Positions 12,905-25,539 of a stretch of DNA of 64,000 nt are shown in pieces. How positions within the stretch are numbered: the first letter of the stretch is position 1; every line of letters starts with the position of its first letter. Position numbers and translations under genes: made by a program. The notes under the pieces are model-generated. The model was not told where the DNA came from. It ran no database searches and saw only the letters and a program-made list of their open reading frames with translations. The DNA is taken from contig NC_092523.1 of NCBI RefSeq assembly GCF_037038585.1, forward strand, positions 49,803,501 to 49,867,500. The letters are read 5' to 3'. Origin of the DNA: Patagioenas fasciata (Eukaryota > Chordata > Aves > Columbiformes > Columbidae).

Positions 12905-14880
12905 GAGTTAGGGTTAGGGGTTGGGGTTAGGGATTGGGATTAGGTTTAGATTTGGGGTTAGGGGTTGGGGTTAGGGTTTGGGGTTAGGGATTGGGGTTAG
13001 GTTTACATTTGGGGTTAGGGGTTGGGGTTTAGGGGTTGGGGTTAGGTTTAGATTTGGGTTTAGGGGTTGGGGTTAGGGTTTGGGGTTAGGGATTGGGGTT
13101 AGGTTTATTTGGGGTTAGGGGTTGGGGTTTAGGGGTTGGGGTTAGGTTTAGATTTGGTGTTAGGGTTTGGGGTTAGGGATTGGGGTTAGGTTTAGATTTG
13201 GGGTTGGGGTTTGGGGTTAGGGTTTGGGGTTAGGGATTGGGGTTAGGGATTGGGGTTAGGTTTAGATTTGGGGTTAGGGTTTGGGGTTTAGGGGTTGGGG
13301 TTAGGTTTAGATTTGGGTTTAGGGGTTGGGGTTAGGGTTTGGGGTTAGGGATTGGGGTTAGGTTTATATTTGGGGTTAGGGGTTGGGGTTAGGGGTTGAG
13401 GTTAGGTTTAGATTTGGGGTTAGGGGTTGGGGTTAGGGGTTGGGGTTAGGTTTAGATTTGGGGTTAGTGGTTGGGGTTTAGGGGTTGGGGTTAGGTTTAG
13501 ATTTGGGGTTAGGCTTTGGGGTTAGGGATTGGGGTTAGGTTTAGATTTGGGGTTAGGGGTTGGGGTTAGGTTTAGATTTGGGGTTAGGGTTTCGGGTTAG
13601 GAGTTGGGGTTAGGTTTAGATTTGGGGTTAGGGATTGGGGTTAGGTTTAGATTTGGGGTTGGGGTTGGGGTTACGTTTAGATTTGGGGTTAGGGTTTGGG
13701 GTTAGGAGTTGGGGTTAGGTTTAGATTTGGGGTTAGGGATTGGGGTTAGGTTTAGATTTGGAGTTAGGGGTTGGGGTTTGGTTTTGATTTGGGGTTAGGG
13801 GTTGGGGTTAGGTTTAGATTTGGGGTTAGGGGTTGGGGGTTAGGGTTTGGGGTTAGGTTTAGATTTGGGGTTAGGGTTTGGGGTTAGGGGTTGGGGTTAG
13901 GTTTAGATTTGGGGTTAGGTGTTGGGGTTAGGGGTTGGGGTTAGGGATTGGGGTTAGGTTTAGATTTGGGGTTAGGGGTTGGGGTGAGGGTTTGGGGTTA
14001 GGGATTGGGGTTAGGTTTAGATTTGGGGTTAGGGGTTGGGGTTCAGGGGTTGGGGTTAGGTTTAGATTTGGGTTTAGGGGTTGGAGTTAGGGTTTGGGGT
14101 TAGGGATTGGGGTTAGGTTTAGATTTGGGGTTAGGGGTTGGGGTTTAGGGGTTGGGATTAGGTTTAGATTTGGGGTTAGGGTTTGGGGTTAGGGATTGGG
14201 TTTAGGTTTAGATTTGGGGTTAGGTTTAGATTTGGGGTTGGGGGTTTCGGTCAGTTTTCGATTTGGGTTTCGGTTTAGATTTGGGGTTAGGCTTAGATTT
14301 GGGGTTAGGTTTAGATTTGGGGTTAGGGGTTGGAGTTAGGGCTTGGGGTTAGGTGTAGATTTGGGTTTAGGGGTTGGGGTTAGGTTTAGATTTGGGGTTA
14401 GGAGTTGGAGTTTAGGGGTTGGGGTTAGGTTTAGATTTGGGGTTAGGGTTTGGGGTTAGGGATTGGGGTTAGGTTTAGATTTGGGGTTAGGTTTAGATTT
14501 GGGTTTGGGGGTTGGGGTTAGGGGTTGAGGTTAGGGATTGGGGTTAGATTTAGATTTGGGGTTAGGGGTTGGGGTTCGGTTTAGATTTGGGGTTAGGGGT
14601 TGGGGTTAGGTTTAGATTTGGGGTTAGGGGTTGGGGTTAGGGATTGGGGTTAAGTTTAGATTTGGGGTTAGGGGTTGGAGTTAGGTTTAGATTTGGGGTT
14701 AGGGGTTGGGGTTAGGGATTGGGGTTAAGTTTAGATTTGGGGTTAGGGGTTGGGGTTACGGTTTGGGGTTAGGGATTGGGGTTAGATTTAGATTTGGCGT
14801 TAGGGGTTGGGGTTAGGTTTAGATTTGGGGTTAGGTTTAGATTTGGGGTTAGGGGTTGGGGTTTAGGGGTTGGGGTTAGG
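12905..14880 (+). repeat. Segmental duplication near the flip, copy A
   Basis: This block recurs at about 15,040-17,059. Paired markers: AGGTTTATTT at 13,101 and 15,236 (offset 2,135), GTTAGTGG at 13,463 and 15,585 (2,122), TTACGTTTAG near 13,671 and 15,850 (2,179), GTTTCGGT near 14,245 and 16,424 (2,179), GGGGTTCGG at 14,571 and 16,750 (2,179), TACGGTTTGG at 14,757 and 16,936 (2,179). The offset falls by one 13-mer and then rises by one 57 bp higher-order unit. Confidence 0.85.
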
Positions 14881-15039
14881 GGTTAGGGTTAGGGGTTGGG
14901 GTTAGGGATTGGGATTAGGTTTAGATTTGGGCTTAGGGGTTGGGGTTAGGGTTTGGGGTTAGGGATTGGGGTTAGGTTTAGATTTGGGGTGTAGGGGTTG
15001 GGGTTTAGGGGTTGGGGTTAGGTTTAGATTTGGGTTTAG

Positions 15040-17059
15040 GGGTTAGGGTTAGGGGTTGGGGTTAGGGATTGGGATTAGGTTTAGATTTGGGGTTAGGGGT
15101 TGGGGTTAGGGTTTGGGGTTAGGGATTGGGGTTAGGTTTAGATTTGGGGTTAGGGGTTGGGGTTTAGGGGTTGGGGTTAGGTTTAGATTTGGGTTTAGGG
15201 GTTGGGGTTAGGGTTTGGGGTTAGGGATTGGGGTTAGGTTTATTTGGGGTTAGGGGTTGGGGTTTAGGGGTTGGGGTTAGGTTTAGATTTGGTGTTACGG
15301 TTTGGGGTTAGGTTTAGATTTGGGGTCGGGGGTTGGGGTTAGGGTTTGGGGTTAGGGATTGGGGTTAGGGATTGGGGTTAGGTTTAGATTTGGGGTTAGG
15401 GTTTGGGGTTTAGGGGTTGGGGTTAGGTTTAGATTTGGGTTTAGGGGTTGGGGTTAGGGTTTGGGGTTAGGGATTGGGGTTAGGTTTATATTTGGGGTTA
15501 GGGGTTGGGGTTAGGGGTTGAGGTTAGGTTTAGATTTGGGGTTAGGGGTTGGGGTTAGGGGTTGGGGTTAGGTTTAGATTTGGGGTTAGTGGTTGGGGTT
15601 TAGGGGTTGGGGTTAGGTTTAGATTTGGGGTTAGGGTTTGGGGTTAGGGATTGGGGTTAGGTTTAGATTTGGGGTTAGGGGTTGGGGTTAGGGTTTGGGG
15701 TTAGGGATTGGGGTTAGGTTTAGATTTGGGGTTAGGGGTTGGGGTTAGGTTTAGATTTGGGGTTAGGGTTTCGGGTTAGGAGTTGGGGTTAGGTTTAGAT
15801 TTGGGGTTAGGGATTGGGGTTAGGTTTAGATTTGGGGTTGGGGTTGGGGTTACGTTTAGATTTGGGGTTAGGGTTTGGGGTTAGGAGTTGGGGTTAGGTT
15901 TAGATTTGGGGTTAGGGATTGGGATTAGGTTTAGATTTGGAGTTAGGGGTTGGGGTTTGGTTTTGATTTGGGGTTAGGGGTTGGGGTTAGGTTTAGATTT
16001 GGGGTTAGGGGTTGGGGTTTAGGGGTTGGGGTTAGGTTTAGATTTGGGGTTAGGGTTTGGGGTTAGGGATTGGGGTTAGGTTTAGATTTGGGGTTAGGGG
16101 TTGGGGTTAGGGGTTGGGGTTAGGGATTGGGGTTAGGTTTAGATTTGGGGTTAGGGGTTGGGGTTAGGGTTTGGGGTTAGGGATTGGGGTTAGGTTTAGA
16201 TTTGGGGTTAGGGGTTGGGGTTTAGGGGTTGGGGTTAGGTTTAGATTTGGGTTTAGGGGTTGGAGTTAGGGTTTGGGGTTAGGGATTGGGGTTAGGTTTA
16301 GATTTGGGGTTAGGGGTTGGGGTTTAGGGGTTGGGATTAGGTTTAGATTTGGGGTTAGGGTTTGGGGTTAGGGATTGGGTTTAGGTTTAGATTTGGGGTT
16401 AGGTTTAGATATGGGGTTGGGGGTTTCGGTCAGGTTTCGATTTGGGTTTCGGTTTAGATTTGGGGTTAGGCTTAGATTTGGGGTTAGGTTTAGATTTGGG
16501 GTTAGGGGTTGGAGTTAGGGCTTGGGGTTAGGTGTAGATTTGGGTTTAGGGGTTGGGGTTAGGTTTAGATTTGGGGTTAGGAGTTGGAGTTTAGGGGTTG
16601 GGGTTAGGTTTAGATTTGGGGTTAGGGTTTGGGGTTAGGGATTGGGGTTAGGATTAGATTTGGGGTTAGGGTTAGATTTGGGTTTGGGGGTTGGGATTAG
16701 GGGTTGGGGTTAGGGATTGGGGTTAGATTTAGATTTGGGGTTAGGGGTTGGGGTTCGGTTTAGATTTGGGGTTAGGGGTTGGGGTTAGGTTTAGATTTGG
16801 GGTTAGGGGTTGGGGTTAGGGATTGGGGTTAAGTTTAGATTTGGGGTTAGGGGTTGGAGTTAGGTTTAGATTTGGGGTTAGGGGTTGGGGTTAGGGATTG
16901 GGGTTAAGTTTAGATTTGGGGTTAGGGGTTGGGGTTACGGTTTGGGGTTAGGGATTGGGGTTAGATTTAGATTTGGAGTTAGGGGTTGGGGTTAGGTTTA
17001 GATTTGGGGTTAGGTTTAGATTTGGGGTTAGGGGTTGGGGTTTAGGGGTTGGGGTTAGG
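15040..17059 (+). repeat. Segmental duplication near the flip, copy B
   Basis: This is the second copy of 12,905-14,880. Against copy A it lacks one GGGATT-type 13-mer near 15,300 and carries one extra 57 bp higher-order unit near 15,660-15,720. The TACGGTTTGG marker recurs once more at 17,281, 345 bp after 16,936, which shows a further small tandem duplication just before the flip. Confidence 0.8.
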
Positions 17060-17523
17060 TTTAGATTTGGGGTTAGGGTTTGGGGTTAGGGATTGGGGTT
17101 AGGTTTAGATTTGGGGTTAGGTTTAGATTTGGGGTTGGGGGTTGGGGTTAGGGGTTGGGGTTAGGGATTGGGGTTAGATTTAGATTTGGAGTAAGGGGTT
17201 GGGGTTAGGTTGAGATTTGGGGTTAGGGTTTGGGGTTAGGGATTGGGGTTAAGTTTAGATTTGGGGTTAGGGGTTGGGGTTACGGTTTGGGGTTAGGGAT
17301 TGGGGTTAGATTTAGATTTGGAGTTAGGGGTTGGGGTTAGGTTTAGATTTGGGGTTAGGTTTAGATTTGGGGTTAGGGGTTGGGGTTTAGGGGTTGGGGT
17401 TAGGTTTAGATTTGGGGTTAGGGTTTGGGGTTAGGGATTGGGGTTAGGTTTAGATTTGGGGTTAGGTTTAGATTTGGGGTTGGGGGTTGGGGTTAGGGGT
17501 TGGAGTTAGCGATTGGGGTTAGG

Positions 17524-17535
17524 TTTAAATATAAA
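17524..17535. other. Head-to-head orientation flip of the telomere-like arrays
   Basis: The last G of the G-rich arm is at 17,523 and the first C of the C-rich arm is at 17,536. Between them lie 12 AT-only bases, TTTAAATATAAA, an imperfect palindrome inside GGTTT...AAACC. To the left AGGTTTAAAT is a normal piece of the G-rich family, as in AGGTTTAAATTTGGGG near 448. To the right TAAACCCAAATCT begins the block homologous to the reverse complement of 3,504-3,243, so the join sits at 17,530-17,532. The two flanks are not reverse complements of each other at the join itself. This geometry equals two chromosome ends fused end to end, an inversion inside satellite, or a misassembly. Confidence 0.9.
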
Positions 17536-17793
17536 CCCAAATCTAAACCTAACCCCAACCCCTAAACCCCAACCCCTAATCCCAAATCTAAACCTAACCC
17601 CAAACCCTAACCCCAAATCTAAACCTAACCCCAATCCCTAACCCCAAACCCTAACCCCAACCCCTAACCCCAAATCTAAACCTAACCCCAATCCCTAACC
17701 TCAAACCCTAACCCCAACCCCTAAACCCAAATCTAAACCTAACCCCAACCCCTAAACCCCAACCCCTAACCCCAAATCTAAACCTAACCCCAA
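17532..17793 (-). repeat. Right partner of the 262 bp inverted repeat at the flip
   Basis: This is the first sequence of the C-rich arm and is the reverse complement of 3,243-3,504 with two mismatches. Paired coordinates sum to 21,036. It ends where the C-rich arm has an AATCCC-type monomer and the left arm has an AACCCC-type one. Because the partner lies 14 kb inside the left arm, the flip is not a symmetric hairpin. Confidence 0.8.
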
Positions 17794-20700
17794 TCCCTAA
17801 CCCCAAACCTTAACCCCAACCCCTAAACCCAAATCTAAACCTAACCCCAAACCCTAAACCCCAACCCCTAATCCCAAATCTAAACCTAACCCCAAACCCT
17901 AACCCCAAATCTAAACCTAACCCCAATCCCTAACCCCAAACCCTAACCCCAACCCCTAACCCCAAATCTAAACCTAACCCCAATCCCTAACCCCAAACCC
18001 TAACCCCAACCCCTAAACCCAAATCTAAACCTAACCCCAACCCCTAAACCCCAACCCCTAACCCCAAATCTAAACCTAACCCCAGCCCCTAACCCCAACC
18101 CCTAACCCCAAGCCCTAACCCCAAATCTAAACCTAACCCCAATCCCTAACCCCAAAACCTAACCCCAAATCTAAACCTAACCCCAATCCCTAACCCCAAA
18201 CCCTAACCCCAACCCCTAACCCCAAATCTAAAACTAACCCCAATCCCTAATCCCAAACCCTAACCCCAAATCTAAACCTAACCCCAACCCCTAAACCCCA
18301 ACCCCTAACCCCAAATCTAAACCTAACCCCAATCCCTAACCCCAAACCCTAACCCCAACCCCTAAACCCAAATCTAAACCTAACCCCAACCCCTAACCCC
18401 AAATCTAAACCTAACCCCAATCCCTAACCCCAAACCCTAACCCCAACCCCTAAACCCAAATCTAAACCTAACCCCAACCCCTAAACCCCAACCCCTAACC
18501 CCAAATCTAAACCTAACCCCAATCCCTAACCCCAACCCTAAACCCCAACCCCTAACCCCAAATCTAAACCTAACCCCAATCCCTAACCCCAACCCCTAAA
18601 CCCCAACCCCTAACCCCAAATCTAAACCTAACCCCAATCCTTAACCCCAAATCCTAACCCCAACCCCTAACCCCAAATCTAAACCTAACCCCAACCCCTA
18701 ACTCCAAATATAAACCTAACCCCAATCCCTAACCCCAAACCCTAACCCCAACCCCTAACCCCAAATCTAAACCTAACCCCAACCCCTAACCCCAAACCCT
18801 AAACCCAAATCTAAACCTAACCTCAACCCCTAAACCCCAACCCCTAAAGCCAAATCTAAACCTAACCCCAACCCCTAACCCCAAACCCTAACCCCAAATC
18901 TAAACGTAACCCCAATCCCTAACCCCAAACCCTAACCCCAACCCCTAACCCCAAATCTAAACCTAACCCCTATTCCTAAACCCAACCCCTAACCCCAACC
19001 CCTAAACCCAAATCTAAACCTAACCCCAACCCCTAAACCCCAACCCCTAACCCCAAATATAAACCTAACCCCAACCCCTAACCCCAAATCTAAACCTAAC
19101 CCCAACCCCTAACTCCAAATCTAAACCTAACCCCAATCCCTAACCCCAAACCCTAACCCCAACCCCTAACCCCAAATCTAAACCTAACACCAATCCCTAA
19201 CCCCAAACCCTAACCCCAAATCTAAACCTAACCCCAACCCCTAAACCCCAACCCCTAACCCCAAATCTAAACCTAACCGAATCCTTAACCCTAAACCCTA
19301 ACCCCAACCCCTAACCCCAAATCTAAACCTAACCCCAACCCCTAACTCCAAATCTAAACCTAACCCCAATCCCTAACCCCAAACCCTAACCCCAACCCCT
19401 AACCCCAAATCTAAACCTAACCCCAACCCCTAAACCCAAACCCTAACCCCAAATGTAAACCTAACCCCAACCCCTAAACCCAAATCTAAACCTAACCCCA
19501 ACCCCTAACTCCAAATCTAAACCTAACCCCAATCCCTAACCTCAAACCCTAACCCCAACCCCTAACCCCAAATCTAAACCTAACCTCAATCCCTAACCCC
19601 AAACCCTAACCCCAAATCTAAACCTAACCCCAATTCCTAACCCCAACCCCTAACCCCAACCCCTAACCCCAACCCCTAACCCCAAATCTAAACCTAATCC
19701 CAAATCTAAACCTAACCCCAACCCCTAACCCCAAATCTAAACCTAACCCCAATCCCTAACCCCAAACCCTAACCCCAACCCCTAACCCCAAATCTAAACC
19801 TAACCACAACCCCTAACCCCAAACCCTAACCCCAAATCTAAACCTAACCCCAAATCTAAGCCTAACCCCAATCCCTAACCCCAAACCCTAACCCCAACCC
19901 CCAACCCCAAATTTAAACCTAACCCCAAATCTAAACCTAACCCCAACCCCTAACCCCAAACCCTAACCCCAAATCTAAATCTAACCCCAACCCCTAAACC
20001 CCAACCCCTAACCCCAAATCTAAACCTAACCCCAACCCCTAAACCCCAACCCCTAACCCCAAATATAAACCTAACCCCAAACCAAAACCCCAACCCCTAA
20101 CCCCAAATATAAACCTAACCCCAACCCCTAAACCCCAACCCCTAACCCCAAATCTAAACCTAACCCCAATCCCTAACCCCAAACTCTAACCCCAACCCCT
20201 AACCCCAAATCTAAACCTAACCCCAATCCCTAACCCCAAACCCTAACCCCAACCCCTAAACCCAAATCTAAACCTAACCTCAACCCCTAAACCCCAACCC
20301 CTAACCCCAAATCTAAACCTAACCCCAACCCCTAATCCCAAACCCTAACCCCAAATCTAAACCTAACCCCAACCTCTAAACCCAAATCTAAACCTAACCC
20401 CAATCCCTAACCCCAACCCCTAAACCCCAACCCCTAACCCCAAATCTAAACCTAACCCCAACCCCTAAGCCCAACCCCTAACCCCAAATCTAAACCTAAC
20501 CTCAACCCCTAACCCCAACCCCTAACCCCAACCCCTAACCCCAACCCCTAACCCCAAATCTAAACCTAACCCCAAATCTAAACCTAACCCCAACCCTTAA
20601 CTCCAAATCTAAACCTAACCCCAATCCCTAACCCCAAACCCTAACCCCAACCCCTAACCCCAAATCTAAACCTAACCCCAACCCCTAACCCCAAACCCTA

Positions 20701-21699
20701 ACCCCAAATCTAAACCTAAGCCCAAATCTAAGCCTAACCCCAATCCCTAACCCCAAACCCTAACCCCAACCCCCAAACCCAAATCTAAACCTAACCCCAA
20801 TCCCTAACCCCAAACCCTAACCCCAACCCCTAAACCCAAATCTAAACCTAACCCCAACCCCTAAACCCCAACCACTAACCCCAAATCTAAACCTAACCCA
20901 AATCCCTAAGCCCAACCCCTAACCCCAACCCCTAATCCCAAATCTAAACCTAATCCCAATCCCTAACCCCAACCCCTAACCCCAACCCCTAAACCCAAAT
21001 CTAAACCTAACCCCAACCCCTAAACCCCAACCCCTAACCCCAAATCTAAACCTAACCCCAACCCCTAACCCCAAATCTAAACCTAACCCCAATCCCTAAC
21101 CCCAAACCCTAACCCCAACCCCTAACCCCAAATCTAAACCTAACCCCAATCCCTAACCCCAAACCCTAACCCCAAATCTAAACCTAACCCCAACCCCTAA
21201 ACCCCAACCCCTAACCCCAAATCTAAACCTAACCCCAACCCCTAACCCCAAATCTAAACCTAACCCCAACCCCTAACTCCAAATCTAAACCTAACCCCAA
21301 TCCCTAACCCCAAACCCTAACCCCAACCCCTAAACCCAAATCTAAACCTAACCCCAACCCCTAACCCCAAACCCTAACCCCAAATCTAAACCTAACCCCA
21401 ACCCCTAAACCCCAACCCATAACCCCAAATCTAAACCTAACCCCAATCCCTAACCCCAAAACCTAACCCCAACCCCTAACCCCAAATCTAAACCTAACCC
21501 CAACCCCTAACTCCAAATCTAAACCTAACCCCAATCCCTAACCCCAAACCCTAACCCCAACCCCTAACCCCAAATCTAAACCTAACCCCAACCCCTAACC
21601 GCAAACACTAACCCCAAATCTAAACCTAACCCCAACCCCTAAACCCCAACCCCTAACCCCAAATCTAAACCTAACCCCAACCCCTAACCCCAAATCTAA

Positions 21700-22690
21700 A
21701 CCTAACCCCAACCCCTAACCCCAAACCCTAACCCCAACTCCTAACCCCAAATCTAAATCTAACCCCAATCCCTAACCCCAAACCCTAACCCAAATCTAAA
21801 CCTAACCCCAACCCCTAAACCCCAACCCCTAACCCCAAATCTGAACCTAACCCCAACCCTTAACTCCAAATCTAAACCTAACCACAATCCCTAACCCCAA
21901 ACCCTAACCCCAACCCCCAAACCCAAATCTAAACCTAACCCCAACCCCTAACCCCAAACCCTAACCCCAAATCTAAACCTAACCCCAAATCTAAGCCTAA
22001 CCCCAATCCCTAACCCCAAAACCTAACCCCAAACCCCAACCCCAAATCTAAACCTAACCGCAAATCTAAACCTAACCCCAATCCTTAACCCCAAACCCTA
22101 AGCCCAAATCTAAACCTAACCCCAACCCCTAAACCCCAACCCCTAACCCCAAATCTAAACCTAACCCCAATCCCTAACCCCAAACCCTAACCCCAACCCC
22201 TAAACCCAAATCTAAACCTAACCCCAACCCCTAAACCCCAACCCCTAACCCCAAATCTAAACCTAACCCCAACCCCTAACCCCAAACCCTAAACCCAAAT
22301 CTAAACCTAACCCCAACCCCTAAACCCCAACCCCTAATCCCAAATCTAAACCTAACCCCAAACCCTAACCCCAAATCTAAACCTAACCCCAATCCCTAAC
22401 CCCAAACCCTAACCCCAACCCCTAACCCCAAATCTAAACCTAACCCCAATCCCTAACCCCAAACCCTAACCCCAACCCCTAACCCCAAATCTAAACCTAA
22501 CCCCAATCCCTAACCCCAAACCCTAACCCCAAATCTAAACCTATCCCCAACCCCTAAACCCCAACCCCTAAACCCAAATCTAAACCTAACCCCAATCCCT
22601 AACCCCAAACCCTAACCCCAACCCCTAACCCCAAATCTAAACCGAACCCCAACCCCTAACTCCAAATCTAAACCTAACCCCAATCCCTAA
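21700..22690 (-). repeat. Segmental duplication in the C-rich arm, copy A (offset 3,840 bp)
   Basis: This block recurs at about 25,540-26,530 with a constant 3,840 bp offset over most of its length: CTGAACCTAACC at 21,841 and 25,681, CCCTAAGCCCAAATC ending near 22,110 and 25,950, and the stretch at 22,321 and 26,161 identical over at least 50 bp. A single missing C near 21,790 shifts the far left by one base. The edges are approximate. Confidence 0.75.
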
Positions 22691-25539
22691 CCCCAAATCT
22701 AAACCTAACCCCAACCCCTAACCCCAAATCTAAACCTAACCCCAATCCCTAACCCCAAACCCTAACCCCAAATCTAAACCTAACCCCAACCCCTAAACCC
22801 CAACCCCTAACCCCAAATCTGAACCTAACCCCAACCCCTAACTCCAAATCTAAACGTAACCCCAATCCCTAACCCTAAACCCTAACCCCAACCCCTAACC
22901 TCAAATCTAAACCTAACCCCAACCCCTAACCCCAAACCCTAACCCCAAATCTAAACCTAACCCCAAATCTAAGCCTAACGCCAATCCCTAACCCCAAAAC
23001 CTAACCCCAAACCCCAACCACAAATCTAAACCTAACCGCAAATCTAAACCTAACCACAATCCCTAACCCCAACCCTAACCCCAAATCTAAACCTAACCCC
23101 AACCCCTAAACCCCAACCCCTAACCCCAAATCTAAACCTAACCCCAATCCCTAACCTCAAACCCTAACCCCAACCCCTAAACCCAAATCTAAACCTAACC
23201 CCAACCCCTAAACCCCAACCCCTAACCCCAAATCTAAACCTAACCCCAACCCCTAACCCCAAACCCTAAACCCAAATCTAAACCTAACCCCAACCCATAA
23301 ACCCCAACCCCTAATCCCAAATCTAAACCTAACCCCAAACCCTAACCCCAAATCTAAACCTAACCCCAATCCCTAACCCCAAACCCTAACCCCAACCCCT
23401 AACCCCAAATCTAAACCTAACCCCAATCCCTAACCCAAAACCCTAACCCCAGCCCCTAAACCCAAATCTAAACCTAACCCCAACCCCTAAACCTCAACCC
23501 CTAACCCCAAATCTAAACCTAACCCCAATCCCTAACCCCAACTCTTAACCCCAACCCCTAAACCCAAATCTAAACCTAACCCCAACTCCTAAACCCCAAC
23601 CCCTAATCCCAAATCTAAACCTAACCCCAAACCCTAACCCCAAATCTAAACCTAACCCCAATCCCTAACCCCAAAACCTAACCCCAACCCCTAACCCCAA
23701 ATCTAAACCTAACCCCAATCCCTAACCCCAAACCCTAACCCCAACCCCTAAACCCAAATCTAAACCTAACCCCAACCCCTAAACCCCAACCCCTAACCCC
23801 AAATCTTAACCTAACCCCAACCCCTAACCCCAAATCTAAACCTAACCCCAACCCCTAACTCCAAATCTAAACCTAACCCCAATCCCTAACCCCAAACCCT
23901 AACCCCAACCCCTAACCCCAAATCTAAACCTAACCCCAACCCCTAACCCCAACCCCTAACCCCAAATCTAAACCTAACCCCAACGCTAAACCCAAATCTA
24001 AACCTAACCCCAACCCCTAACCCCAACCCCTAACCCCAAATCTAAACCTAACCTCAACCCCTAACCCCAACCCCTAAACCCAACCCCTAACCCCAACCCC
24101 TAACCCCAAATCTTAACCTAACCCCAAATCTAAACCTAACCCCAAATCTAAGCCTAACCCCAATCCCTAACCCCAAACCCTAACCCCAACCCCCAACCCC
24201 AAATTTAAACCTAACCCCAAATCTAAACCTAACCCCAGTCCCTAACCCCAAACCCTAACCCCAACCCCTAACCCCAAATCTAAACCTAACCCCAACCCCT
24301 AACCCCAAACCCTAACCCCAAATCTAAACCTAACCCCAACCCCTAAACCCCAACCCCTAACCCCAAATCTAAACCTAACCCCAATCCCTAACCCCAAACC
24401 CTAACCCCAACCACTAACCCCAAATCTAAACCTAACCCCAACCCCTAACTCCAAATCTAAACCTAACCCCAATCCCTAACCCCAAATCTAAACCTAACCC
24501 CAACCCCTAACCCCAAACCCTAACCCCAAATCTAAACCTAACCCCAACCCCTAACCCCAAATCTAAACCTAACCCCAACCCCTAACCCCAACCCCTAACC
24601 CCAAATCTAAACCTAACCCCAATCCCTAACCCCAAACCCTAACCCCAACCCCTAACCCCAAATCTAAACCTAACCCCAATCCCTAACCCCAAACCCTAAC
24701 CCCAAATCTAAACCTAACCCCAAGCCCTAAACCCCAACCCCTAACCCCAAATCTAAACCTAACCCCAACCCCTAACCCCAACCCCTAACCCCAAATCTAA
24801 ACCTAACCTCAACCCCTAACCCCAACCCCTAACCCCAAATCTAAACCTAACCCCAATCCCTAACCCCAACCCCTAACCCCAACCCCTAAACCCAAATCTA
24901 AACCTAACCCCAACCCCTAAACCCCAAACCCTAACCCCAAATCTAAACCTAACCCCAACCCCTAACCCCAAATCTAAACCTAACCCCAATACCTAACCCC
25001 AAACCCTAACCCCAACCCCTAAACCCAAATCTAAACCTAACCCCAACCCCTAAACCCCAACCCCTAACCTCAAATCTAAACCTAACCCCAACCCCTAACC
25101 CCAAATCTAAACCTAACCCCAACCCCTAACTCCAAATCTAAACCTAACCCCAATCCCTAACCCCAAACCCTAACCCCAACCCCTAACCCCAAATCTAAAC
25201 CCAACCCCAACCCCTAACCCCAACCCCTAACCCCAAATCTAAACCTAACCCCAACCCCTAACCCCAAATCTAAACCTAACCCCAACCCCTAACCCCAAAC
25301 CCTAACCCCAAATCTAAACCTAACCCCAACCCCTAAACCCCAACCCCTAACCCCAAATCTAAACCTAAACCCAATCCCTAACCCCAAAACCTAACCCCAA
25401 CCCCTAACCCCAAATCTAAACCTAACCCCAACCCCTAACTCCAAATCTAAACCTAACCCCAATCCCTAACCCCAAACCCTAACCCCAACCCCTAACCCCA
25501 AATCTAAACCTAACCCCAACCCCTAACCCCAAATCTAAA

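Larger units (their letters stand above)
1..17530 (+). repeat. Telomere-like satellite array, G-rich strand on +
   Basis: The + strand is built almost only from G, T and A, with very rare C. Monomers of 13 bp (GGGGTTAGGGGTT, GGGGTTAGGGTTT, GGGGTTAGGGATT), 14 bp (GGGGTTTAGGGGTT) and 18 bp (GGGGTTAGGTTTAGATTT) follow one another without unique spacer. The commonest order gives higher-order units of 57 bp (13+13+13+18) and 45 bp (13+14+18). The words resemble the TTTAGGG telomere repeat but never settle into perfect heptamer runs, so this is telomere-like satellite and not the telomere itself. ATG is nearly absent on both strands and TAG is frequent on +, so no reading frame of note exists. A G-rich + strand means a chromosome interior would be expected to the left. 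The array is cut by the window start, so its true length is unknown. The repeat call is certain; the subtelomeric reading is inference. Confidence 0.95.

Noticed and set aside
17400..17660. Symmetric hairpin or foldback read artefact at the flip
   Set aside because: The sequences just left and right of 17,530 are not reverse complements of each other; the right arm instead matches 3,243-3,504. A simple palindromic read chimera should be symmetric. Other kinds of misassembly remain possible.
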